Shown here piece by piece: positions 1 to 12,469 of a DNA stretch of 64,000 nt. Below the pieces are notes generated by a model. The model saw only the letters and a program-made list of their open reading frames with translations, searched no databases and was not told the origin of the DNA. The DNA comes from Rhynchospora pubera. Taxonomy: Eukaryota; Streptophyta; Magnoliopsida; Poales; Cyperaceae. The position numbers were made by a program, and so were the translations under genes. The stretch is taken from positions 82,967,846 through 83,031,845 of the forward strand of contig CM051462.1 of assembly GCA_028095005.1 (NCBI GenBank). Reading direction: 5' to 3'. Numbering within the stretch: the stretch's first letter is position 1; the number at the start of each line of letters is the position of its first letter.

Positions 1-1360
1 AAACTTGCATATTAAAATTATAGACACCAAATATCAAATAGTGAACTGATATGAAACTGGTACACACTCATAAGACCACATGAAAAATCTCTCTAATTGA
101 CTATTGTTGTCATATATATGTAAACAAAAAAAGGGTGCCTAATAAGATAGCCACAAAGAATTATTGGACTGATAAGAGCCAAAATCATAGAAAAATTTGA
201 CAAAAAAAAAATTCACATGTTTATTTGTAGCTTATATCTTTAGCACTTAACCCCATCAATCATTATGCAACATTCCTTCAAACATTAATTTCCGAAACAA
301 CATTCCTTCAACTCTGATTATGCAAATCAGACATTGTTTTAATGTCTAGTAATTCACATTTAAGTTTTATATTCTCCAAACATTAATTTCCGAAACAACA
401 TTCCTTCAACTCTAATTATGCAAATCAGACATTGTTTTAATGTCGGCCGAAAGAAATGTCCTAAACTCCCTAAAAAAGTAACATTGAAGTTTTAATGACT
501 ATGTCCGTTGAACTAAATATTATGGAAACAAGAATGAAGAAAAACATGTGCAAAATGCAATAAATAAATAAATAAACCACTTCATATAATGTCCCAAAGG
601 TTTTCTAAGATAAATTATGTCATGCAAAAGAAAAAAGGAAATAGAACTCCATTTTAGTGAGAACCAAGTTTCATGTTAATAATCTTCAAAAAGAACAAAT
701 TAAAGCATACCAACGTGTAGAAAGAAAAAGAATTGAGACTAATTTGAACCAGTACATCAAAGAATGCTCAAACCAGTACATCATAGAGATGAACAATGTA
801 TCACACATGTCACATGACATTCAATATAAGCATTACTCAAGGTTCACACAAATTGTAGTCTAAAATTCAAATTAAATTAATTTAATTTTTTCGAAGGCGT
901 GCTGGCAAGTTGCCAACAGCTAATTAAATTAATTTAATTACCTTCTCCTTCTTGAGGTGTTGTAGTGGCTGTCGAGAGGAGGCAGTGGTGCCATCGGTTA
1001 GGGTTTGAGGTATTGAGAGAGAAAGAGGAGATGAGGTCGGTGAGAGGAGCTTCAATTCGAGGTAGTGAGAGAGAGAGAGTGAGGATAAGAGGCCAGTGAG
1101 AGGAGCTTCGGGTGTTGTCAAGAGGAGGCCAGCGAGAGGAGATTTGAGTGCCGTCGAGAGGAGAGGAGGCCGGCTTGTGCAGTCGAGAGGAGCTTTGAGT
1201 TGGCCAGCCAAAAAACGAGAGGGAGAGGAGAGCCGAGTGCAGTCGGCTAGGGTTTAAACGAGAAGGAGAGTCGAGAGAGAGGGGACTTAGAATTTTTTTG
1301 GAAAAAAGGAGGAGTCGATAGGTATATAGGGTTTTCTCAAAAAAAATAAAAATTCAAAAT
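1..1360. other. AT-rich then GA-rich non-coding DNA
   Basis: No gene is supported here. Positions 1-890 are AT-rich. Positions 930-1330 are a purine-rich stretch on the + strand (repeated gagaggag) with a ctagggttt word near 1243. Short open frames in both parts have no recognisable domain and biased composition. This stretch may be the body of the CACTA element whose terminus lies at 1880, but no CACTA-type start was found in the window. Confidence 0.6.
280..444. repeat. 67-bp direct repeat, two copies
   Basis: Positions 280-346 and 378-444 are the same 67-bp sequence, beginning aaacattaatttccg and ending ttttaatgtc, with one mismatch seen by eye (ctctgatta versus ctctaatta). A 31-bp spacer separates them. 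This is a local duplication with no visible coding content. Confidence 0.9.
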
Positions 1361-1880
1361 CTGTAACGTTTATTAAAAAATAAACGTTACAGATAAAAAA
1401 TTTTTAATTTTATTTTTTGATTTATTTCAGTAATTAAAAATTTTTAGTTTTAATTTTCTTTTAAAATTTTCTCTTTCTATTTTTTCTTTTCCTAACTTTT
1501 CAAAATTTTTAGTTTTTTTTTTATTTTTGCTATTTTTTGGAGTGGGAAAAATAAATATGAAAAAAAGAGAGAAAATCTCGATTTTTCTTGGTGTGGTTGC
1601 GGCTGGCATTGGAGAATAATGGAAGAGAGAGGAGAAAGCTAGAAGCCCTAACAAAAATATCAGGAAAATCGTTACAGATCTGTAACGTTTTTTGTATAAA
1701 AAATGTTACAGAAGCTTTGACATTTTTTTTTTGACGGAAAACTTGTAATGCTTAATTTATAAAAAACGTTACAGATTAGATCCACTTTTTTTCACCCGCT
1801 TATTTTTCGCAGATCTATAACGGGTTTTAAAGAAAACGTTACAGATGACCCATTACAAAAGCCTGTGTTTTGTGGTAGTG
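1361..1880. mobile_element. CACTA-type transposon terminus with subterminal repeats
   Basis: The segment ends in tttgtggtagtg at 1880, the inverted form of the CACTACCACAAA terminus typical of plant CACTA (En/Spm) elements. Before it, a motif like ctgtaacgttt or its complement aaacgttacag occurs repeatedly in both orientations (about 1361-1393, 1668-1712, 1739-1778 and 1805-1847). Dense subterminal repeats of this kind are a CACTA hallmark. The three bases after the end are tga. The matching CACTA start was not found, so the element is partial here or begins before the window. No transposase was recognised. Confidence 0.7.
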
Positions 1881-3141
1881 TGACTTGACCCAATAAAATA
1901 AATATTTGGATTGTGCTATGTGTCATTATTTATTTCATATGAGTAGATTTTACGTTTGAGATGGTTCAGTTTTTCCACATGAGGACTGGTTCGATAAATA
2001 TTGTTTTAACGTTGATTCGTGATAAGGGCTCTAATATGGACTCTATTTAAGTTTACATAAATTGTGCGAGAAAAAATTGTTCATTTAGACAACCGTATGT
2101 TCCTCATTGGTAGACCTAGTGAGCGATTATATCTATTAGACCTCTTGTTGGATTGTATGAATGTAAACTAGACGATCAACTTTAGATTAAAAAATGTGTA
2201 ATCTGTAAGAATGACATATCCTTATCTTCGATTATACAATTATATCATGAGACGTAAGAATTAAAAATAATGCAATTATATATTTCTTATGCAGGATTGA
2301 AATACTATAAAAGTATAGTATTTATTTATGTCAATTGGAAGTTATAACATATTGCTAGATACCACTTATGATTATTGGATATGAATGGTGAATTAGTTCA
2401 TGACCAACATGACATAAATCATCTGAGGGTCACATGAATACAAAGTTTTTAATCAATAGTACAATATATTTAGTTTATTTGTATTGGAGAATACAAAATA
2501 TTATAAATTGAATAATTGGTTATAAACTGTTATGAACTGTTATGATTAATTATTTTAAGGAATCATATGAAACTAAATTAATGTAAAGTCTATTCCAACA
2601 ATAATTTTCAAAGAGTTGATATTTATTTCCACCACAACTTAAATAATATAATTATGTGAATTATGATAATTAATTGGGTTATCATTTAATATGTCAATTC
2701 GAGTCTACTTTAAATGCAATTAAACAAATGAAATAAGAGGAGATAAAAGACCAACTAATATGGATTTGGAATTTCATATTAGAGCCAACCATTATGTAAG
2801 GAGTGGTCTCCGCTATGGTTAGGTTGGGAGGACTATACCACCTTTCTCCTTGGAGGCTGAAATTTTATGAGGATTTTTCCTCTTTCTCTCATCCTCTTGC
2901 AACTAATTAGGTTTTCATGAGTTGAGATTAGATTTTCTTAATTAATTAAAGAATCAATCGGAGAAGTAAAGTTAAAAGATTAGGCATTTTCTTTCAATTT
3001 GCTTACATAAATTTATTAGGATTTAGTAAACCATTATGTGGACCTAAGGTGAAAGTAAAAAAAAAAAAGAACAAGGGCACGCCACCGCCTCCTATGTCGT
3101 GGTTCGAGTCCTCTCGTTGCGATACGAGATGAGGTATGAAT
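1881..3141. other. Unassigned AT-rich intergenic DNA
   Basis: No open frame of interest, no RNA gene and no clear element termini were seen. A short A-run near 3058-3070 precedes a ggttcgagtcc word near 3100. This resembles a Pol III B box, but no A box was found. The stretch may hold old retroelement fragments that cannot be named by eye. Confidence 0.4.
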
Positions 3142-3146
3142 CAATC

Positions 3147-6100
3147 TGTCACACCCCAAACCAAGCCGCAATTTGGGATGGACAGCCCCGCCACGCGTAC
3201 ACACTTTACTGTGTACACGTAAGGCTATAAAACAGTATCACAGAAACAAATAATCACAAATAATATCACATAATAATGGCAGTGTTTGTTCATACAACAA
3301 AAGACTGGTAAAATATACACATATCAAAATCTCCAGTCATCATACAAACAAAACATAGAATAATGCATAGCGGATAAATACTATTCCAGCTCGGCTTGGT
3401 CTCCTGGCTAAAACTCCTCTGCTAAGTCTACCAAACCTGAACCTGCGCCACAAGCAATTATGTGGGCTGAGTACGCGAATACTCAGTGGTGGCAAAAGGA
3501 AGTGCCAACAAGGTCTTGGTTAAACAAAAGCTAGAACTAAACCAGACTTAAGATAGTCACTTTTAAATTCCTATTGTGAAATCTCTAAGTGTACTTAAAG
3601 TGTTAATGAAGTCATTCTACCTGATAATCCATGCCCAATAAAAGAAAGAAGTTTGAGAATAGTAGAGGATAGTAATATAGAATAATACGAAGTATCAATA
3701 TAGAGTCAAGCACCCAATCTCATGGTCATATATATGTAAGATAAAATCTAGAATCAATCCTCACAAATCCCAGTATGACAAGAATTACGCCTAATAAGTA
3801 TATATCAAGATCAACCCGAACAGGGCTCGACGAACAGGGCTCCAAGCCCATATCTCTTCGTGAAAGAGTATGGGACAGCAAACACGGTACCGGTTAAACT
3901 GCACGAGGAGGTCGAGGGGCAGTCCAATATATATCATGGCACATAACAAAGATTAAAGGAAATATAATAACAACTATACATATAATAAATAACCATGTGA
4001 CCGCAGAGTCGCCCAACAGTCGACCTGCAGAGTGGTCATACCACTCGGTCTCACTATCCTGAACCACACCAATGCAAGTGTTGATTAAGGCACTTTAAAG
4101 TTAACACTTTTAATAACATGAATGCACAATATCAACAAATCTTGAGTTAATGACATGCACTTAGGTGTTCGCTCAATGTCAATGACATGTCATGCACACA
4201 ATTAATTGTTGATCTAATTCTTAAACTAAGGTTTAAACAAAACCTAAGGCATCCACACATGTCATAAAAAGACTGCCACACCTGGAAAGTCGAAGACAGA
4301 GCTAATCCTCAGGATGGTCAACGAAGTCCTGACTAGCTACTTCAGTCTCGTGCTCAGGGTAGGAGTCGTCCACCGGTCCAGAGAAGTCCTGTGGTGCACC
4401 TGGCGAACGAAACTCACACGTTAAAATCTACTCTAACGATCTACCCCATTCTGGTTATGGTGTACAAAACCAACTTAAATCCTAGACATTTACAAAGGAA
4501 CTCGGATCCTGGTTTAAGAAGAGTTGGACTCAAGCTTTCTGAAAAGGGATTCTGTTTTAAAATATATTAAGTAAAGTAATTATTTTCTAACAACAAATTG
4601 ACGGAGTTTCATCTGAAACTAGTTATGCAGAAACGTTAATCTGAGATATATTCTTGAAATGATTTTGCTATAGTTTGTTTTATAAAATCATTGTGTAGAA
4701 AAGTTTGATTTAATATTATTGTGATTACTTTTAGAATTAATTTGTTAAACTTTGATTTATAAACAATGTGAAGATAGACGTTGTGACGAATCCTACAAGT
4801 CTTAACTACACGATAAATAGACGCGTCACATTTATTTGGTTTGGAAAAACAGTTAACAAGTTTATTCAGTTTACAAACAGTGTTTTAATCAAGTATGAAT
4901 TTATTCCAATTTAAGTTCCTAAAAACAACTTTAGAATAAAATAAATAAAATAAAAAAATAAACTCAATTTAGTTAGTTTAGGTTTGGGATCATATATTGT
5001 CCGATTATATCATAGTATTTGTAAGAATTGTTTTGCGGACATTTTAATCATCTCCCATTTAAAAGCCAACGAGTTAAAATTCGAATCCGACATAATTATT
5101 TCTCGGCCATAAGCATTTATGTTAATATCCAACTATCAATTTCATGCCATCAAATAGTTCTAGTTTTATATTCCAAGTTCTAGTTTTAATTTCTCAAATT
5201 CCAACTTAAAGCACTTGTTTTAAGTCTCAGGCTCTCAGCCAACACAAACAGAAAAGGACCACACAGAAAGTAAATCGCAAGGCCCACAAGGAAAGTCCAC
5301 ACAGAACAAATCACAACAAAGAGGAGCCCACGGGAGAAACAGGCCGAATGGGCCAGAGGAAGCATAACACGCAGCCTACACAGAAAACACAACGGGTTCC
5401 GGGGATCAAATCCGAAACCCAACAGAAAACACAATACAACCCAATAACATGGAAAATTTACACTAAAGACCCTAAATTAATTTTATTTACCTAATTTTTA
5501 CCAAATAGTCCCTGTTAACAGTATTAACTCATAACAGACCCAAAAACAGTTCAAAACTATTTACAAAATAGTCCCTGTCAATAAAATACTTTATACAGGG
5601 GTCCCTGGATAAATTTAAAACACGTACCAGTTTGGTACAGAGCCTGAACCAGCTCTATACCGTGTACCAGAGGCATCAACAAGCAACATAAAGCTTTAGG
5701 AAGGTATTACACACAAAATTATAGGCCTGAACAAGCATGTACAGAGAGTCTAACACCTCGACCAAACCACAGATCAAAGGAGGAATGTATTTAAACTGAT
5801 GAACAGATCAAAGAAGGGAGGGATTTAAACTGATCTCAACTACTTAACAGCTCACTTCAAAGTAATTCCGAGACGGCACAATTACAGTTCCCTACCAAGG
5901 GGCAGTCACAAGCATTCATCAACACAGAATTTACTCAGGCGCTCAACAAGAACAGATCATGTTTCAAGCATCACATTGTCTCGGTCAAACACAGAGGCAA
6001 GCCAACATAATCAAAGAGGTGAAGGAGAAAAAGGGGTTACCAAGCTGAGAAGGGAAGGGGAAGCAACTAAGCAAGTTGGGAAGATAATCAAGTTAAGCCA

Positions 6101-7099
6101 CCAGCACCACCTCGCCACCCTGTCAGCGCCACCACCTAGCCTCGTCAGACCAGCACCTCCTCCACCTTCAGTCGACAAGCCTCCACCACTCTCTCTCTCT
6201 CTTGCTCTTTTTCCTTTCTTTGTATCTGTTCTCTGTGTTGGGTCTGAGCAGAGAGAAGAGAGAGAGGGGTGGCTTAAATGGACTGGAGATGGGGAGTGGG
6301 GCAGATCGAGCTGCTGAGGTGGCAGAAGGGGAGAGGACGAGATGGCGGTGGTAGGGTTTAAGTCAATGGGTTTTCTCGGTTTGAGAGATAAGCAGAGGAG
6401 AAAACCAGGGGCTTGAGGGGGCTACTATGGGAGTGTGGGGTTTAAACGAGTGGAACACAGAGGAGATAGAGGTGGGGTCGAGTGCTGATAGGAGGGACAG
6501 AGAGATGGAGAACGCGGCTTGGGGAGGGAGCCAAAGAGATGGGGTCGAGTGCCTCTGTCAGAGGCGAGAGGGAGGGGTCCAAGCGGACTGGTCGAGGGAC
6601 CACGCGAGATCGCCAATGGCGGATCGAGAGAGAGAAGGAGAAAAGAGAAATGGTGGGGCGGTTCTGTCGGAGGAAAAAAAAAGAGAGAGGGGGAAGAGAT
6701 AAAGGAAAGGAACAGGAGATGATCAGACGGTTGTGATTAATCAGGATTTTCTAAACCCAATCAAACGGTCCAGAACAAAAGAATATTAGGAAATTGATTT
6801 GAACAGCAGTGAAAATTGGATTTTGACACAACTTCAACCCCTAATAATTTATAAAAATAGATATTTGACTTTTTCATAGTATAAACTAGACATTTGATTA
6901 AATAGTTTTTCTGAAAATATTTGTACATGGTCGAAATTTAATTTTTAAATCAGATTCGAAATGAAATTGACTTCTAAATTAACGGGAGTTGATAATCCGC
7001 TAATTAATCTGAGTGTGATTTTTAGTATTATTATTTTATATTTATTTGCTTACTTGAAGATTTTTAATTAATTACATTAATATTTTTCGGGTTTTCACA
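3147..7099 (+). mobile_element. Solo LTR of a long-LTR retrotransposon
   Basis: The block starts TGTCACACCCC at 3147 and ends gggttttcaca at 7099, giving TG...CA termini. It is flanked by a perfect 5-bp duplication, caatc (3142-3146 and 7100-7104). It is 3953 bp with no gag or pol frame, as expected for a solo LTR left by recombination between two LTRs. The TGTCACACCCC start is common in plant Ty3-gypsy LTRs; assignment to that superfamily is inference. Purine-rich stretches at 6030-6740 create overlapping open frames on both strands that are not genes. A second, diverged block of this kind lies at 14881-18461. Confidence 0.78.
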
Positions 7100-7104
7100 C
7101 AATC

Positions 7105-7904
7105 TTTCCATCTCTATATATAAGTGCACAAATTATAATTAATTTCACTAGTTCTTGTTGTATGTGGTTTTAGTTGATATTAAATTTGATTTAAATTGCA
7201 TAAAATCACTAAATGAAAGTTTCTTCAGATTCGACACGTGAGATGAGACAAATATGAATTGACACGACACATCATGACACGTGACACAAATATAAATTAT
7301 TTGTATTATTATAAATTAATTTGCTTCACAAAATTAATAATAGATCAATCAGAAAGGTCCAAGTCAATAGGCGTGAAAATGTGGCAACATCAAGAAAAAA
7401 TAAATATAATCAAACAATTAAAAAAAAATTCTCATTTTATTCTTGTTAAAATATTTTTTTATATATTTTAATAAAAAAATATATAAAACGGCTTGACATG
7501 ATAATACGCTCATCACGTACCATATCAATTTTTGTTTGTCGGATCGCTGCATATTACAAGTTATGTTGACTCCCATTTCATTCAGCATGACAAGATGCGG
7601 TTTAAAAAAGTTAATCGTGTCAACGCAACATCAGTAGGGTAATTACTTCCAAGTTCCAACCATTCTTTAGAATGTCATCCGTATCATCCCATCTCAGCAC
7701 TTCTCTTTACTTTATGCCCCTCCCTCTTCCATCATCTCCCTCTTTCATATATCTTCAGAAATTCTCCGTCTCCTCCTTCCTGCTCCCTCCGTTAACATAT
7801 CTAGTGATTCCCATTATCCATCCCTCTCACTCCTTCATCAGATGTAGTGTTTCTCTTTTTTGTTCCTCTCCCATCTTCATCAGATCTAGCAACTTTTTTT
7901 GGGT
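7105..7904. other. Intergenic DNA, nothing recognised
   Basis: AT-rich DNA with several acacgtgacac-like words near 7230-7285. The CT-rich open frame around 7672-7944 is low-complexity and has no domain. No feature is supported. Confidence 0.4.
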
Positions 7905-8680
7905 GCGTTTGGCATTGAAGAGGTTAGCACAAATTCATGGTTAGTGTTAATCTTGTATTAATAATGATAATTAATACTTAACGTAAATTAATAATATTTA
8001 ATAAGTAATAATAATAATAAATATTATTTAATAAGAATTAATTGTTATTAATAATCAATTATAACTAATAATTAATAATTAACGATGGTTAATAATAATT
8101 AGTAACTAATAATTAATAATTTTTAATAATTAATGAGGATTAATAATAATCAGTTACTAATAATTAATAATAGATAATAATTAATATAATAATAATTAAA
8201 GTAATTAATAAATAATATTAGTAATAATAATAAATAATATTTAATTAATAATTTTTGTAGTATTTATAATAATAAATAATTGATAATAATTTTTTTAATA
8301 ATTAGTAATTAATAATAATGGTATATATTTAAATAATATTTAATGTAAAATTATAATAATAATGATATTCAACAATAGTTATTATAATAATGATAATAAT
8401 AATTAATCATGGTGTGTTGTTTATGAGTTATAGTTAATAATTAATTATAAAAAAATATTAAAATTAATAGTTATTGATAACTAGTAATTAATAATAGTTA
8501 ATAATAATTACACCACTAATAGTTGCTAACTTTAAAATACTAACCTCAACATACCATACCAAACAATATTCACTAACTTTAAGTTAGCACTAACTCCATC
8601 AAATCACTACCCTCATTATTCTACCCCTCTAACCCCAAAAAGTACTAACCTTACACCACCAACCATACTAACCCCTGTTT
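7905..8680. repeat. AAT/TAA-rich low-complexity block, possibly MITE-like
   Basis: Between about 7950 and 8500 the sequence is almost entirely degenerate taa/aat trinucleotide repeats. It is framed on the left by gggtgcgtttggca (near 7900) and on the right by accataccaaacaa (near 8555), which recall ends of MITEs with GTTTGG termini. No clean TIR or duplication could be fixed, so only the low-complexity call is firm. Confidence 0.5.
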
Positions 8681-8704
8681 TTCCAAAATGTTCATATATT
8701 TATT

Positions 8705-9010
8705 CTCCTTTGCTTTAAATCCTATGTTCTTATTCTAAAATTATTGTAATAAGAGAGTAACTAACATATATAAATGTTTAATTAGTTGTCATAGGAGTAC
8801 CTTATAAGTGCTTTTATTACATATAATAAGAGATCATTTTGTAAGTTAAATATTACTCTCCTTCGCATTAAATTTTCTGTTTTTATTCTAAAATTATTAT
8901 AATAAAAGAGTAACTAATACATATAAATGTTTAGTTAGTTGTCATAAGGAGTATCTTATAAGTGCCTTTATTACATACAATAAGAGATCATCTTATAAGT
9001 AGAAATGTTC
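8705..9010. repeat. Tandem repeat, period about 153 bp
   Basis: Two consecutive copies begin ctcctttgctttaaat (8705) and ctccttcgcattaaat (about 8858). Both continue through ttattctaaaattatt, agagtaactaa, tagttgtcata and agagatcat. Partial, more diverged copies of the agagatcatcttgta part continue to about 9200. This is a local tandem duplication without coding potential. Confidence 0.75.
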
Positions 9011-9199
9011 AATTCGCTATAATAAGAGATCATCTTGTAGGTCTATTAGAATAATTGATTATTTTATAAGTATAAATGAAAAATTAGTTGTAATAAAGGA
9101 TTATCTTATTAGTGCAATTATTAGATAAAAATATATAATAAGGGATAATCTTGTAAGCATAAATCTTTAAGTAGTGATAATAAGGGATCATCTCTATAT

Positions 9200-10019
9200 A
9201 AGTATAAGGTGCCGAAAGAAATAAGATTCTCCAATGAAGCAATGGTGGAGAGAGAAGGAAAGTTAAGAGTCAAAAGAAAAAAGATGGATGAGAGAGAAGA
9301 GATAATATAAGTAGAGTCGAGGGAGTAGAGAAGAGGAGAAAGGCAAGAGTCATGGGAGGAGAGCGAGGCAAGGACAAGGTAGAGAAAAGGAAGAGCACGT
9401 GATGAAAGAGATTAAGGGATGCGTAGAGAAAAAAAGGGTAAGTGCGCATGTGCCAGAGAAAATAAGAAGAAAGGAGGCATAAAGATGAGACGAGAGATGT
9501 TGGTGCCAAAAATAGAAAGACGCTCTCCAACGCCCTATCTTCTTTTTAGACTATGATGAGACAGATGGAAAAATAGAGGATTGCACTTATCATTTCTAGT
9601 AGTAAAGTGGTTGTATTTAGTGCTAGGATTTGGTGTGTATGTCAAGAAAGCGAAATTTTAAATTTTTTTAAAGTTTATTTGACTCAATACACATAAAGAT
9701 TTTATTTATACGACAATAGCAAGTAAGATTGTAACTAGATATTTTGAAAACATCTCATATGCATAGAAAAAATACCAAATAACTTTATGTAAGGAGGGAA
9801 GAAAGTTAGGACCAAAGAGATTGTCAATTTTTTTGGTAGAGAGAAGTCGATTTTTCTCTAAGTCTCTTAGAAACTTTTGGTTCTCGTCTCTACACTTTAG
9901 CATTTTTTTTTCTCTTAGTTCACCTTAAATCTAAACAACAAACTCAACCAACACTTAGATGGATTGTGAGTTTTGAACTTAGATCCAACAACCTTTGATT
10001 AATTCATGAACCAATGTTA
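9200..10019. other. Intergenic DNA left of the copia insertion
   Basis: Purine-rich from 9240 to 9540, then AT-rich. Open frames here are composition artefacts. The stretch ends at the taaaa target duplication of the next element (10020-10024). Confidence 0.4.
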
Positions 10020-10024
10020 TAAAA

Positions 10025-10195
10025 TGCGGTTTGAGAATGAGATTTAGGTTAAAACTAGAATTATGGCCTCTGTACAGAGTCCCCCCTTTTATATTAATCC
10101 AGAATCGTACTTTTACAAATAAGACCCTAGACTTTTACAAATAACATAAATAACATAAATACTAAAAATAATATCATAACTAATATAACTCAACA
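10025..10195 (-). repeat. 3' LTR of the copia element
   Basis: This 171-bp copy starts tgcggtttgag and ends aactcaaca on the + strand. It matches 21872-22044 along its length with about a dozen substitutions and short indels; the agagtccccccttt stretch is the most different. The duplication taaaa lies directly to its left. Confidence 0.9.
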
Positions 10196-10208
10196 ATCCC
10201 CCTCAAGA
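10196..10208 (-). other. Polypurine tract of the copia element
   Basis: Directly inside the 3' LTR the + strand reads atccccctcaag, that is cttgagggggat on the element's own strand. This is the expected plus-strand priming tract. Confidence 0.75.
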
Positions 10209-10242
10209 TGGGCGATAGATATCCATCTACCCAAACCCTTAG

Positions 10243-10632
10243 TTAGACAATCAGCCAACTGGTCTTTTGATTCACATAGTTCAACATTAGCACTCCATTA
10301 TTCAATTGTTCTTTGATGAAGAAACGGTCAATTTCCACATGTTTGGTACGATAATGCTCAACTGGATTATTTACAATGTTGATTGCTGTCTTGTTATCAC
10401 ACCGAAGTTGTAAAGATTCTCCTCGGAACACGCGCAACTCAGATAGAAGATTCCTCACCCACATCAACTCACATAGACTGAGTGCCATAGCCCTGTACTC
10501 ATCCTCAGCTGTAGATCTGACCACCACATCTTGCTTCTTGCTTCGCCAAGACACAAGATTGCCTCCGACAAACACACAATATCCTGTGGTGGATCTACGA
10601 TCATCTACAAAACTTGCCCAGTCATCATCACA
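10243..10632 (-). pseudogene. Copia RNase H domain (pol C-terminal fragment)
   Basis: The - strand frame encodes the end of copia pol. It has the DDDWASFVDDRRSTTGYC opening, the block SWRSKKQDVVVRSTAEDEYRA, the CDNKTAI metal-site region, and HYRTKHVEIDRFF. This is the RNase H that degrades RNA in RNA:DNA hybrids during reverse transcription. Its join to the RT part is broken by the solo LTR at 10638-12464. The expected C-terminal ADIFTK-type ending is absent; the frame instead ends NQKTSWLIV. It is non-functional here. Confidence 0.88.
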
Positions 10633-10637
10633 ATAGC

Positions 10638-12464
10638 TGATGAAGGGGTAAAACCTAGGAATCAAATAAATTTATAGACCTAGAGCTAACCTAACTAGTC
10701 TTTTGGAGTACAGCTTTAGGGTCGAACCCAAGGGACGGTACAATTGATTACTGGACTTATCCTTTTTCAAAAGCTAGACAAGAATATTTTGGTGGAAAAA
10801 TAATTGAAATAAATCTAAGTGCAATAAAGTAGATATTTTTGGTTGTTTTTGTCGAATAAAATAATCTAAATAACTAAAGTAAGGTTTTTGGGTTTTCAAA
10901 CAGTATAAAAAGCGTCTTAGGGTTCAGGTTTCACCTTGGTTTGGACTCTAGAACACAGAACTTATCACTTTCGTGCATCGAACGGTATTTTTCAAGCGTT
11001 TACTTCTCTGTTCGGTTCGAACAAGGATCTGTTCGGTCCGAACAGAGGGTGAAAGTGTGTGGTTTTGACCTTTTATGATATTTTTATGCTTTGTGCTAGA
11101 GTTTGTTGGCTAAACCTAGATTCACTAAACCTCAGCTGTCGCTTGTTGGACTAGAAACTGGTTTAATCACAACCTAACCTAATTAACTTGATTGGTTCAC
11201 AACTTTTGGTATAGAATTCAATCAACTTAAACTTGTTTGTTGGAGTTCGTAAGGATATCTAGAGGTCTTTTGGACTTGTCTAAAAGTTACACTTTTGATG
11301 TCAACTAATCTCCCCTTTCGGATCTACGATTTACCCCAAGTACTTTATCTAAATTATCTTGATTAACCTAACTTTAGAACTTAACTAAATGTGGCCATTC
11401 ATCTAGAAGTTAATTAGACTTAACCAAGAAATTCAAACAAGCAATTAAAATAATTCTCAACAAAACAAATCAACAAAACATATCATAGCATATCAAGTCA
11501 AAACATCACATCATCCAAACCTAAGTTACTACCTTACCCCTAAGACTACATAAATTTAGCCTAACATAGTACTAAAACACACAACAAATTGTATAGAAAT
11601 CACAAGATACAAGCCCATTGAAAATAGAGAAGAAAACATAGAAGAATAAACCGAATACTCCTTTATGCTTTCGAACTATGATCTCTAGGCAGTGGTGTGT
11701 TGCAAGATGGTCACCAAACTCGTCTCCTTGCTACTGTCGCTTCAAAGAACCAAGCTTTGATGATCTCCCATGGTGGAAGAGAGAAAAACGCCTATGGAAA
11801 GTGAAATTTTGTGGTATGAAAGGTTGTCTTCTTTCCTTCAGGTCTAGAGGTGTATATATGGATGTCCCATGTTGCAAGGATGGAAGGCTAGGGCACCAGG
11901 GCGCAAGAAATTACCATTTCCATCAGTTTCTATGTAAGAAATAATGCCTTATGTGATATGGCGGCACCCTGGTCAAACCGAACAGGTGTGCAGTCGAACC
12001 GAACAGGGGAGAGAAAGGATAGCTGCACAAGTCTGCTGTTGTGATGCCCAGTCGGATCGAACAGGCTTGTGGTCGGGTCGACCAGGAGAGAGAAAATGAC
12101 GTCTGGCTGCCATAGGTGCTGGTCGGATCGAACAGGCTTGTGGTCGGGTCGACCAGGAGAGAGAAAATGACGCATGGCTGCCAAAGGTGCTGGTCGGATC
12201 GAACAGATGATTGTTCGGGTCGACCAGAAGAAAGAAAAGAGCCTCCAATGCTAGGAATGAGTTGTCTAGCGTACGTGCTACGTCGGGAATCCATCTATAT
12301 GCTCCAAAATCATTAGAAATCATCAAAGTCCTGTAAAATGAGAGAAGAAACGACGGTAGAGCCGATTCCATGGAAATCATAGCAATCTATTGAATAATTC
12401 AATGGTTTGAGTGTTATTTGAGTGCCAAGTACGGTCCAAATGCCTACAAATAATGACGATATCA
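10638..12464. mobile_element. Solo LTR inserted in the copia pol gene
   Basis: The block begins TGATGAAGGGG and ends ATGACGATATCA, giving TGAT...ATCA termini. It is flanked by a 5-bp duplication atagc (10633-10637 and 12465-12469). It separates the last RT residues of the host copia element from its RNase H, which join in sense once it is removed. It is 1827 bp with no gag or pol frame, so it is best read as a solo LTR. The family is not identified and orientation cannot be fixed. Confidence 0.75.
12051..12240. repeat. 71-bp tandem repeat inside the solo LTR
   Basis: Units begin gtcggatcgaacagg at 12051, 12122 and 12193. The first two are full copies with a few mismatches and the third is partial. 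Related words (cgaaccgaacagg, ttcggttcgaaca) occur at 11975-12010 and 11015-11045, so the repeat grew from a motif already scattered in this LTR. Confidence 0.85.
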
Positions 12465-12469
12465 ATAGC

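Noticed and set aside
657..863. 68-codon frame on the + strand
   Set aside because: No ATG-led gene structure, no similarity recognised, AT-rich context; likely chance.
3050..3140. Possible tRNA or SINE from the ggttcgagtcc word
   Set aside because: No A box at the right distance, no cloverleaf, and the A-run is on the wrong side for a + strand SINE.
5976..6736. Several overlapping open frames on both strands in purine-rich DNA
   Set aside because: They lie in the solo LTR, overlap one another, are low-complexity and have no domain.
7672..7944. 90-codon Ser/Pro/Leu-rich frame
   Set aside because: Composition follows a CT-rich tract; no domain or splice context.
8160..8500. Possible CRISPR-like or satellite array in the taa-rich block
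   Set aside because: No fixed repeat unit or unique spacers; it is degenerate trinucleotide sequence in a plant genome.
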